NCBI GenBank assembly: GCA_017452335.1
Contig: JAFTMP010000060.1
Span: 1-18,650, forward strand
From: Clostridia bacterium
GTDB taxonomy: Bacteria > Bacillota > Clostridia > Oscillospirales > CAG-272
Direction of reading: 5' to 3'
DNA length: 18,650 nt
Numbering within the stretch: position 1 is the first letter of the stretch; every line of letters starts with the position of its first letter. Below, one piece after another: positions 8,168-14,906 of this stretch. The position numbers were made by a program, and so were the translations under genes. The notes beneath the pieces were generated by a model. That model was not told the origin of the DNA. It made no database searches and saw only the letters and a list, made by a program, of their open reading frames with translations.

Positions 8168-10396
8168 ATGGCAAAAAAGAAGTCTATAAAAGAACAACCT
8201 GTGAAACAGCAGGATGCCCCTATCAGAGACCAGCAGATCGTAGAGACGATCGAAACGAACTACATGCCCTATGCAATGAGCGTGATCATTTCCCGTGCGA
8301 TCCCTGAAATTGACGGCTTCAAACCGGCTCACAGAAAGCTGCTTTATACTATGCTGAAAATGGGGTTGATGTCGGGACCGAGAACCAAATCTGCCAATGT
8401 GGTTGGTGCTACCATGCGCCTTAATCCCCACGGCGATGCTGCAATTTACGAGACACTGGTGCGTTTGACCAGAGATAATGAAACATTGTTACATCCCTTT
8501 GTGGACAGTAAAGGAATTTTTGGAAAACAGTATAGCTCCGATACCGTGTATTCCGCACCGCGTTATACCGAGGTGCGCTTGGATCCATTCTGTACGGAGC
8601 TCTTTAAAGGAATTGACAAAAACGCAGTGGATATGGTGGACAACTATGACGGTACAATGACCGAGCCTACGCTTTTGCCTACCACCTTTCCCAACATTTT
8701 GGTAACACCCAACAATGGTATTGCCGTAGGTATGGCAAGCAGGATCTGTCCCTTCAATTTGGCAGAGGTTTGCGATGGTGCCATTGAGTTATTAAAAAAT
8801 CCCCATACCGACGTGGATCGTATGCTGGAGATCATCAAAGCCCCCGATTTTCCGGGTGGCGGAAATTATCTTTATGACAGAGCAGCACTCACTGAGGTAT
8901 ACCGTACCGGTATTGGCGGTATCAAGGTTCGAGCACGTTACGTATACGACAAGCAGGCAAACTGTATTGACGTAATCCAAATTCCTTATTCTACGACCAT
9001 TGAAGTCATTATTAAGAAAATGACCGAAATGATCAAGCAGGATAAGCTGAAGGAAGTTGTGGATGTGCGTGATGAGATCGACTTGTCGGGCTTTAAATTG
9101 ACGATCGACCTGAAAAAGGGCGTGGACCCCGACCGCTTGATGAGCAAGCTCTTCAAAACTACGCCTCTTGAGGATAGTTTTTCTGCCAACTTCAACGTGC
9201 TGATCGACAGCGTGCCCCGTACGATGGGCATTATTGAGATCTTGAACGAATGGATCAAGTTCCGCATGACGTGCTTAAAGAGGGAACTGACCTACGATTT
9301 GGAGAAAAAGAAGGAAAAACTGCATTTGTTGCTTGGTCTTGGCAAAATTCTTTTGGATATTGACAAGGCGATCCGTATCATTCGGGAAACAAAGCTTGAA
9401 AAAGATGTGATTCCCAATTTGATGCAGGGGTTCTCTATTGATGAGGTACAGGCGGAGTATATTGCGGAGATCAAGCTTCGTCATTTGAACAGAGAATATA
9501 TTTTGTCAAAGGTGAAGGAGATCGAGGAGCTTCAAAAGCAGATCGCTGATCTCGAGGCGCTGATCTCCAGCGAAAAGGCACTGAAAAAGTACATTATCGC
9601 CCAGTTGCAGGAGATCAAAGCGAAGTATGGTCAAAAGAGAAAAACACAGATCATTTACGAGCACGAAGTAACCGAGTATGTGGAAGAAAAGGTCGTGGAA
9701 AACTACGATGTGCGTATGGTCTTCACCGTGGAAGGGTATTTTAAGAAGATCACAAAGCAATCGCTGATCCGCGGTAATGACGAGCAGGCGATGAAGTCGG
9801 GAGACAGGCTGTTGCTGAGCTTTGACGGCAAAAACAGCGATGAGTTGATGTTCTTCTCCGATGCAGGAAAGTGCTATAAATGCAAGGCAGATGATTTTGA
9901 AGCAAAAAAGTCTTCGGTGCTCGGAGATTATGTTTCGGCAAAGGTTGGCTTTGACAAGAATGAAAACTGCATTTATATGATCGACCTGGCTACTTGTAAC
10001 GAAAATACCAAGGTGATCTTTGTTTTTGAAAACGGAAAGGCAGTAAAGATTCCTCTTTCTGCTTATGAGACAAAGAGCGCAAGAAGAAAACTTACCGGCG
10101 CATTTTCAACAGCTTCTCCCATTGTTGCAGTTTTCAGAGAGGATGCTCCCTTTGAATTAACACTCTTTTCCTCTGACAGCCGTGCGATACAAATTTCAAG
10201 TGCACTGATTGCGGAAAAGAGCACGCGTACTGCATCGGGTACTGTGATGATGTCACTTAAAAAGGGTGCCAAGGTTATTTTTGCAACCAATGATGTGGAG
10301 CACTATGCAGGAACAAAATCCTACAGGAAGTTGAAGGTCCCCGCATCGGGTGTAGCCGTTGATGGACCGGATCCTGCCAAAGGAGAATACGTTTAA
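8168..10396 (+). CDS. parC: Type IIA topoisomerase A subunit (ParC/GyrA family, clostridial variant)
   Basis: The 742-aa DNA-breakage subunit of an ATP-dependent topoisomerase. DGFKPAHRKLLYTM opens the winged-helix region; the catalytic tyrosine is Tyr133 in APRYTEVRL, with Arg132 before it; the quinolone-region loop is NPHGDAAIYE (residues 86-95). A tower and coiled-coil region spans about 220-480 (helix LRHLNREYILSKVKEIEELQ), and the C-terminal DNA-wrapping domain starts near 495. I find no GyrA box (QRRGGKG-like), which argues for ParC-type decatenation rather than supercoiling. The segment RTKSANVVGATMRLNPHGD and the KGIFGKQYSSD run resemble, from memory, a clostridial subfamily. The ATP-binding B subunit (ParE/GyrB) that normally sits beside it is absent. 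AAAGGAA at 8154-8160 precedes the ATG by 7 bp. parC versus gyrA naming is less certain than the family. Confidence 0.9.
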   Translation: MAKKKSIKEQPVKQQDAPIRDQQIVETIETNYMPYAMSVIISRAIPEIDGFKPAHRKLLYTMLKMGLMSGPRTKSANVVGATMRLNPHGDAAIYETLVRLTRDNETLLHPFVDSKGIFGKQYSSDTVYSAPRYTEVRLDPFCTELFKGIDKNAVDMVDNYDGTMTEPTLLPTTFPNILVTPNNGIAVGMASRICPFNLAEVCDGAIELLKNPHTDVDRMLEIIKAPDFPGGGNYLYDRAALTEVYRTGIGGIKVRARYVYDKQANCIDVIQIPYSTTIEVIIKKMTEMIKQDKLKEVVDVRDEIDLSGFKLTIDLKKGVDPDRLMSKLFKTTPLEDSFSANFNVLIDSVPRTMGIIEILNEWIKFRMTCLKRELTYDLEKKKEKLHLLLGLGKILLDIDKAIRIIRETKLEKDVIPNLMQGFSIDEVQAEYIAEIKLRHLNREYILSKVKEIEELQKQIADLEALISSEKALKKYIIAQLQEIKAKYGQKRKTQIIYEHEVTEYVEEKVVENYDVRMVFTVEGYFKKITKQSLIRGNDEQAMKSGDRLLLSFDGKNSDELMFFSDAGKCYKCKADDFEAKKSSVLGDYVSAKVGFDKNENCIYMIDLATCNENTKVIFVFENGKAVKIPLSAYETKSARRKLTGAFSTASPIVAVFREDAPFELTLFSSDSRAIQISSALIAEKSTRTASGTVMMSLKKGAKVIFATNDVEHYAGTKSYRKLKVPASGVAVDGPDPAKGEYV

Positions 10397-10422
10397 TTTT
10401 TCAATCAGAAAGGATCATGAAG

Positions 10423-11025
10423 ATGAGCGAACAGAAAAAGGGCAAGCGTGCTGTTATTGTTATTCTTGCAGTGCTGCTTGGACTGTCTCTTCCCGCGGCA
10501 CTTTACGGTGTTGCGGCAGCTACCACGGGAACGCCCTTGGTGCTGATTTCGGAGGACTATATTACGAACTATCTTCTCCCGCTGATCAACCAGGAAAACA
10601 GCGAACAGGATGCTGACATTGAGAGTTTAAACAACCGATATAATACGCTTCTTGCAAAATACGAGGCATTAAATGAAAGCTATAATAAGCTTTTGCAAGA
10701 AGGGGGCGGTACCACTGCAACGGTTACTGCTTCCGGGTTTATTTCGGTGAAGCTACAGGCAGGAGAAAAGCTTGTGCCGTATGGCGAAAATCAAGTATGT
10801 CTTGAGGTGATTGTAGAGCGGGGAAATGCCGTGGTGTATTCTCCTCTTGAAACTCAGGGAATTCTTGATACGTCAACCGGGTCACAGATTTTGAACGGAA
10901 CAGAGATTCCGTTAAATCACTATGTTATAATTCCCCACGCCAACGACGGGCGCGCGATACAGGCGCTCGATACCGACGTGTGGGTGCTTGTAAGAGGAGG
11001 ATATACCATTGAAACGGTCGAATAA
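10423..11025 (+). CDS. Membrane-anchored coiled-coil protein of unknown function
   Basis: A 200-aa protein I do not recognise. It has a basic N-terminus (SEQKKGKR), one membrane segment or uncleaved signal at about residues 9-33, a predicted coiled coil at about 62-93 (IESLNNRYNTLLAKYEALNE with regular Leu/Tyr spacing), a GGG hinge and a C-terminal strand-rich domain at about 103-200 (SGFISVKLQAGEKLVPYG through to VWVLVRGGYTIETVE). The layout of anchor, coiled coil and beta domain resembles a short MreC-like or divisome-scaffold protein, but only in architecture. The ATG at 10423 is preferred because AGAAAGGA ends 8 bp before it, while the ATG at 10417 is only 2 bp away. It lies 26 bp after parC and overlaps the next small gene by 17 bp, so it is translationally linked to the envelope block. 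An extracytoplasmic role is inferred. Confidence 0.8.
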   Translation: MSEQKKGKRAVIVILAVLLGLSLPAALYGVAAATTGTPLVLISEDYITNYLLPLINQENSEQDADIESLNNRYNTLLAKYEALNESYNKLLQEGGGTTATVTASGFISVKLQAGEKLVPYGENQVCLEVIVERGNAVVYSPLETQGILDTSTGSQILNGTEIPLNHYVIIPHANDGRAIQALDTDVWVLVRGGYTIETVE

Positions 11026-11143
11026 TCATAAGAATGAAAGCAGTCAAACTGCTACGGTAGTACGCTTGCTCTGCCTTGTTTTGGCATTTTTGATGGTTGG
11101 CGGCGGTCTTACAGGACTGATCAGCTTTCTTTTAAATTCCTGA
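11009..11143 (+). CDS. Small membrane peptide, 44 aa, TTG start
   Basis: A small gene below usual length cut-offs. From TTG at 11009 to TGA at 11141-11143 it encodes a 44-aa peptide with a polar, basic N-terminus (MKRSNNHKNESSQT) and one hydrophobic helix at about residues 17-42 (LLCLVLAFLMVGGGL, then TGLISFLL). It is therefore probably a single-pass membrane peptide with its N-terminus in the cytosol by the positive-inside rule. Support: a perfect AGGAGG at 10995-11000, 8 bp before the TTG; an ORF that fills the gap between its neighbours; and a 17-bp overlap with the preceding gene suggesting coupled translation. The following gene starts 27 bp after its stop. The Gly-Gly-Gly run within the helix could favour helix packing against a partner. 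No family is recognised; a structural or regulatory subunit for its membrane-anchored neighbours is inference. Confidence 0.7.
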   Translation: MKRSNNHKNESSQTATVVRLLCLVLAFLMVGGGLTGLISFLLNS

Positions 11144-11170
11144 GAGAAGCTCAGGTGAAAGGAACAGAAT

Positions 11171-13081
11171 TTGAACTTCTTTCAGTCAAACGGAAAATTT
11201 GACCGCAAAGTGCGCAGATTCACCTCGCTGCTTCTTGCTGTTTTAATGATTTTTTCGGGCTTTCTGTTTATACAGGGAAGTACGGAGAATTATGTTTACG
11301 AAGCGGCAGAATACAAGGAACCGATGGTACGAGTTGCGCTGACCCTTGAGGAGGAGGGGTATACCTCCTATGCGATGAGTTGCCCGGGTGGGTATTCCTT
11401 TGGATATATAAACTGCAACACCGATGAGTTTGTAGCCCTTGGAAGCTCGTCGCGGTCTTCTTTCAGAGCAGATCTGGATAATAAGTATTATATTGAATTG
11501 AAATCCTTGAAGGTGGGCGATGCAGTAAAGGATTTAAGGGATCCCAACACCGTTATGCTTCTTGATGTGCTGTTGTCCGGTTATGGAATGCCCTTAATTC
11601 CTTCTTATCATGACGGCTTTTGCTATCGCATGGGTCCGTTTGATTCAAATGAAGAAGCCGCTGTGATGATGGAAGCATTTATGCTGGATATTGAAGTACA
11701 AAACAGCATCAATGCAGAAAGCGGTGCCGATCAGTACATATTGGATATTGGTGTTTTTGATTGTGATGGCTCTTCGGTGGCATTTTCCGCACAGGGCGGG
11801 GAGACCTTATTTTGCTTTTCTACAAGCAATCAGTCCTTAGCTCTTGCCGTGAAGCCCCTTGATGAGGAGGCGTTTACCACCAGCGGTTCCTATTATTATC
11901 CGGGAATTTTTGAGTTTCGCAGAATCGTGTCCTCGGGAGAGGATGCATTGATCACGGTCAATGTGCTCCCCCTGGAGACCTATGTGCCCGGGGTTGCTTC
12001 CAGAGAGATTTTCTCCACCTGGCCTCTTGAAACGCATAAAATATTTGCCGTGATCGTGCGAACTTTTACGGTACGTTCCGGACAGCGTCACGGCGATATT
12101 TACAGTGATGTTTGCTATAAATCAGACTGTCAGGCGTATAGAGGATATAACCGTGTGAATGATACGATCCTGCAAGCCGCACAGGAAACGGAAGGTCTGG
12201 TACTGACTTATAATTCTAAGCTTGCACAGGTTTATTATTCGGCTGTTGCGGGGGGAAGCACAGTGAGTTGTGACGAAGGATGGTATTCTGCGGTGATTCC
12301 TTACCTTAGTGCCAAGCCCACCCCCTGGGAACGCTATAAGGATTATGATAAGTATACCTCCGAAGCAGAGTGGCATGTGGAATATACGGGAAAAGAACTT
12401 TACAACAAATTGAAATCCAATCACAGTGCCCTAAAGGGCGCGATTGCGGACGTAAAGATTAACCGTTTTTGTACTAACTCTTGCTACGTTTACGAGATGA
12501 CCTTTACCGATGTTTACGGAAACACATCGACGGTAAAACGAAGTGATACCATCAGACGGCAATTGGGATTGAACAGCGCCAATTTTGTGGTGGGCGTGAA
12601 CGGTCAAACCGTACAACGCCCCGAATATTCACTGGATTGTTTTCCCTCGATTTATTCCGACGGGTATAGCGGCTATGGAGAGGATTACTTGCCAATCTCG
12701 TCTTTGCAGGCGATTCTTGGAAATCAAACGGCAATATCCGTGCCGCCAAGCGGTAATAGCGTACTCTTTTCTAATGGAGCGCAAACGCTGAATTTGAGCG
12801 ACTACAATTTGAAGGTTTTAAAATCTTCCGGTCACATTATGGTAAACCGGGCAGGCTTGCCCGACATTTTAAACGCAGAGATCGTTTGTAAAATGGAGTC
12901 TGTGACTCTATCCGGAGCGGATGGAAAGTTTATCTTTGAAGGACGGGGCTGGGGACACGGAATTGGATTTTCCCAGTACGGTATTTGGGATCTTTGCCTA
13001 TTAGGGTATGATTTTGAAACGGTATTGCAATATCATCTTTCCGGTTCAGAGGTTGTTCATTTACAGGAACTGGGGTATTGA
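11171..13081 (+). CDS. SpoIID/LytB domain protein, putative peptidoglycan-acting enzyme
   Basis: A 636-aa exported or membrane-anchored protein. In B. subtilis, SpoIID is a lytic transglycosylase that acts on denuded glycan strands during engulfment; LytB-type relatives modify amidase activity. Here an N-terminal hydrophobic segment at about residues 16-36 follows a basic stretch. A region near residues 140-180 (YRMGPFDSNEEAAVMMEAF) looks like a SPOR-type peptidoglycan-binding repeat. The SpoIID core at about 258-480 has VLPLETYVPGVASREI with the expected catalytic Glu279, then WPLETHKIFAVIVRTF, CQAYRG, ETEGLVLTY and YYSAVAGGSTVSCDEGW. The closing signature RGWGHGIGFSQYG (from Arg592) is separated from the core by an extra domain of about 110 residues. 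The TTG start has AAAGGA at 11158-11163, 7 bp upstream; the next ATG falls inside the membrane segment. Whether it acts in sporulation or vegetative growth is open. Confidence 0.88.
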   Translation: MNFFQSNGKFDRKVRRFTSLLLAVLMIFSGFLFIQGSTENYVYEAAEYKEPMVRVALTLEEEGYTSYAMSCPGGYSFGYINCNTDEFVALGSSSRSSFRADLDNKYYIELKSLKVGDAVKDLRDPNTVMLLDVLLSGYGMPLIPSYHDGFCYRMGPFDSNEEAAVMMEAFMLDIEVQNSINAESGADQYILDIGVFDCDGSSVAFSAQGGETLFCFSTSNQSLALAVKPLDEEAFTTSGSYYYPGIFEFRRIVSSGEDALITVNVLPLETYVPGVASREIFSTWPLETHKIFAVIVRTFTVRSGQRHGDIYSDVCYKSDCQAYRGYNRVNDTILQAAQETEGLVLTYNSKLAQVYYSAVAGGSTVSCDEGWYSAVIPYLSAKPTPWERYKDYDKYTSEAEWHVEYTGKELYNKLKSNHSALKGAIADVKINRFCTNSCYVYEMTFTDVYGNTSTVKRSDTIRRQLGLNSANFVVGVNGQTVQRPEYSLDCFPSIYSDGYSGYGEDYLPISSLQAILGNQTAISVPPSGNSVLFSNGAQTLNLSDYNLKVLKSSGHIMVNRAGLPDILNAEIVCKMESVTLSGADGKFIFEGRGWGHGIGFSQYGIWDLCLLGYDFETVLQYHLSGSEVVHLQELGY

Positions 13082-13102
13082 TCGAGCACGGAGGTGAAAG
13101 GC

Positions 13103-13978
13103 GTGTCTGAAAAGCGGAGTGGAATTTTGGTGGTAAACAGCTTTTTGAATACCACCAAGTTCGGAGAGTTGTATTCTTTTTTGGAAGAAGCGGCAGGTCG
13201 TATGGGCTGTACTCTTGATGTGTACACTTCGGGAGAATTGTTTTCTCCTGTGGGACAGCAGAACAAGTTATCAGCTGATTTTTGCTTGTTTTGGGATAAG
13301 GATGTTCCTCTTTGCCTAGCACTTGAGAAATCGGGCATGCGTTGCTACAATTCTTCACAAGCGATTCTTCTTTGTGATGACAAAGCACTCACTGCACAAG
13401 CGCTTTCAGAAATGAACATTCCGATGCCCAAAACGTTGATTGCGCCTAAGACCTACACCAATATCGGGTACTGCACCAAAGACTTTCTTGATCGCGCAGA
13501 AGCATTTCTGTCCTATCCAATGGTGATCAAGCAGCGGTGCGGATCCTTTGGTGCGCAGGTGTATTTGGCACAGAATAGAGCGGATGCTTGTGATATACTG
13601 GATCGTTGCGGCGGAAATGAAGTGATCCTGCAGGAGTTTATCAAGACAAGCGTAGGCAGAGATTTACGCATCAACATTGTAAACGGAGAGATGCAGGGGT
13701 GCATGTTGCGTTACAACGATGACGATTTTCGCTCCAATATCACCAACGGCGGAAAAATGAGGGCGTTTGTTCCCGATGCAGATTATGTAAATGCGGCAAT
13801 TGATGCGGCAAGAGCAGTGGGTGCGTATTTTGCGGGGGTGGACGTGATGTTTGGAAAAGACGGTCCGATCGTATGTGAAGTAAACGCCAGCCCTCATTTT
13901 AAAAGCACGCTGGAAGCCACGGGTGTAAATTTGGCTGACAAAATTTTGGAAAGCATACTCTTTACGGAAAGGTCGTGA
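13103..13978 (+). CDS. RimK-like ATP-grasp ligase, first of a tandem pair
   Basis: A 291-aa ATP-grasp enzyme of the RimK/LysX type, which joins an amino acid such as glutamate to a carboxyl group through an acyl-phosphate. Visible motifs: a pre-grasp domain to about residue 95; MVIKQRCGSFGAQV with ATP-binding Lys143; LQEFIKTSVGRDLRINIV; then DDFRSNITNGG, the RSN...GG signature shared with RimK; and GVDVMFGKDG followed by CEVNASPHF, where Glu259 and Asn261 are the expected magnesium ligands. The active site looks complete. The start is GTG at 13103, because GGAGG at 13090-13094 sits 8 bp before it and overlaps the upstream in-frame GTG at 13094. It lies 21 bp after the SpoIID-like gene and is directly followed by a second ATP-grasp gene. 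The acceptor is unknown; position suggests an envelope or spore component rather than ribosomal protein S6. Confidence 0.87.
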   Translation: MSEKRSGILVVNSFLNTTKFGELYSFLEEAAGRMGCTLDVYTSGELFSPVGQQNKLSADFCLFWDKDVPLCLALEKSGMRCYNSSQAILLCDDKALTAQALSEMNIPMPKTLIAPKTYTNIGYCTKDFLDRAEAFLSYPMVIKQRCGSFGAQVYLAQNRADACDILDRCGGNEVILQEFIKTSVGRDLRINIVNGEMQGCMLRYNDDDFRSNITNGGKMRAFVPDADYVNAAIDAARAVGAYFAGVDVMFGKDGPIVCEVNASPHFKSTLEATGVNLADKILESILFTERS

Positions 13979-13983
13979 GTTTC

Positions 13984-14832
13984 ATGCATGGTTGGCTGAT
14001 CTATGATGATATCGGCGCAAAACGAAATGCTTGGTTTATCAGAGAACTGTGCCACAGTGCAGAAAAGCGCGGCGTGCATTTGGAGTTTATCAATACGACC
14101 ACGCTGTCCTTTGGCGTAAAAGAAGGGCGAAAGACCGTTTTAATGGACGGTAAATCTGTGAAACTGCCGGATTTTGTGATCGTCCGTACTATTTTTCCGC
14201 TGTTGAATCACTTTTTTGAAGAATGCGGAGTGCGGGTGTACAATTCTTTTTCAGTTTCCGATGTTTGCAATGACAAAAGAAAGACGCATCTCTATTTTTC
14301 TGATGCCGGTATTCCAATGGCAGATACTTGGTTTTACAATCGTCAAAACGGTATTACTGACTGTTTTGAATACCCGGGTGTTTTGAAAAGCGCAGATGGT
14401 CATGGCGGCAGTGAGGTTTTTCCGGTTTACAGCTTGGAGGATGCACGCCGCGCCGGGAATCAGTTTGATTTAAAAGAGTTTCTTCTTCAAAAAATGGTTA
14501 CGCCCGGAAAAGATGTGCGTGTCTATCTTTTGGCAGGAGAAGTGCTTTTTGCGGCACTGCGTAGTTCTGATCGGGATGTACGCAGTAATTTTTCCCTTGG
14601 CGGTAAGGTTTGTGCATACACGCCTTGTGACGAGATGATGCGCATTATTGATCTGGTAAATAAACGTCTTTCGCCCTTTTATGTGGGGATAGACTTTACC
14701 TTTGATCAAGAGGGAAGACCTCTTTTAAATGAGATTGAAGATGTGGTCGGCTCCAGAATGATTTATGAGCTGACCGATCTTCCTTTGCATGATCTTTACA
14801 TAGAGCGATTGCTTTCCGATCTAAAGGAATAG
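13984..14832 (+). CDS. RimK-like ATP-grasp ligase, second of a tandem pair (divergent metal site)
   Basis: A 282-aa ATP-grasp protein clearly distinct from its neighbour. It opens with MHGWLIYDDIGAKRNAWFI, has a pre-grasp region to about residue 90, then GVLKSADGHGGSEV with ATP-binding Lys135, LLQKMVTPGKDVRVYLLAGE, the RimK-type DVRSNFSLGG signature, and GIDFTFDQEG. The metal-binding stretch reads NEIEDVVGSRM: Glu250 is present, but the usual Asn two residues on is Glu252. Glutamate can also bind magnesium, so activity is still possible; from memory, similar NEIED...GARM endings occur in a clostridial subfamily. The start is ambiguous: ATG 13984 lies 11 bp after GGAAAGG, whereas GTG 13975 would overlap the previous stop by 4 bp (GTGA), a common coupling. 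Either way the gene is co-transcribed with the first ligase and is the last of the operon. Confidence 0.85.
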   Translation: MHGWLIYDDIGAKRNAWFIRELCHSAEKRGVHLEFINTTTLSFGVKEGRKTVLMDGKSVKLPDFVIVRTIFPLLNHFFEECGVRVYNSFSVSDVCNDKRKTHLYFSDAGIPMADTWFYNRQNGITDCFEYPGVLKSADGHGGSEVFPVYSLEDARRAGNQFDLKEFLLQKMVTPGKDVRVYLLAGEVLFAALRSSDRDVRSNFSLGGKVCAYTPCDEMMRIIDLVNKRLSPFYVGIDFTFDQEGRPLLNEIEDVVGSRMIYELTDLPLHDLYIERLLSDLKE

Positions 14833-14839
14833 ACGCAAG

Positions 14840-14897
14840 AAAACAGGCTTTTATGAATGTGTTTCCATTCATAAAAGCCTGTTTTAGTGTTTTTTTA
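14840..14897. terminator. Strong intrinsic terminator, 20-bp perfect stem, probably bidirectional
   Basis: A perfect 20-bp inverted repeat (14840-14859 with 14866-14885) closes a 6-nt loop. On the plus strand a run of seven T follows at 14890-14896. On the minus strand the stem itself ends in TTTT. It sits 7 bp after the second ATP-grasp gene and 21 bp beyond the stop of convergent pncB, so it can end both transcripts. Confidence 0.88.
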
Positions 14898-14906
14898 ATA
14901 TGGGAA

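Noticed and set aside
8168..10396. Calling the topoisomerase subunit GyrA
   Set aside because: No GyrA box was found in the C-terminal domain and the length is short for GyrA; ParC-type is the better label, with some doubt.
14840..14885. Perfect 20-bp palindrome as a mobile-element end or regulatory RNA
   Set aside because: Its position between convergent stops, with a T-run directly after the stem, is explained by an intrinsic terminator.
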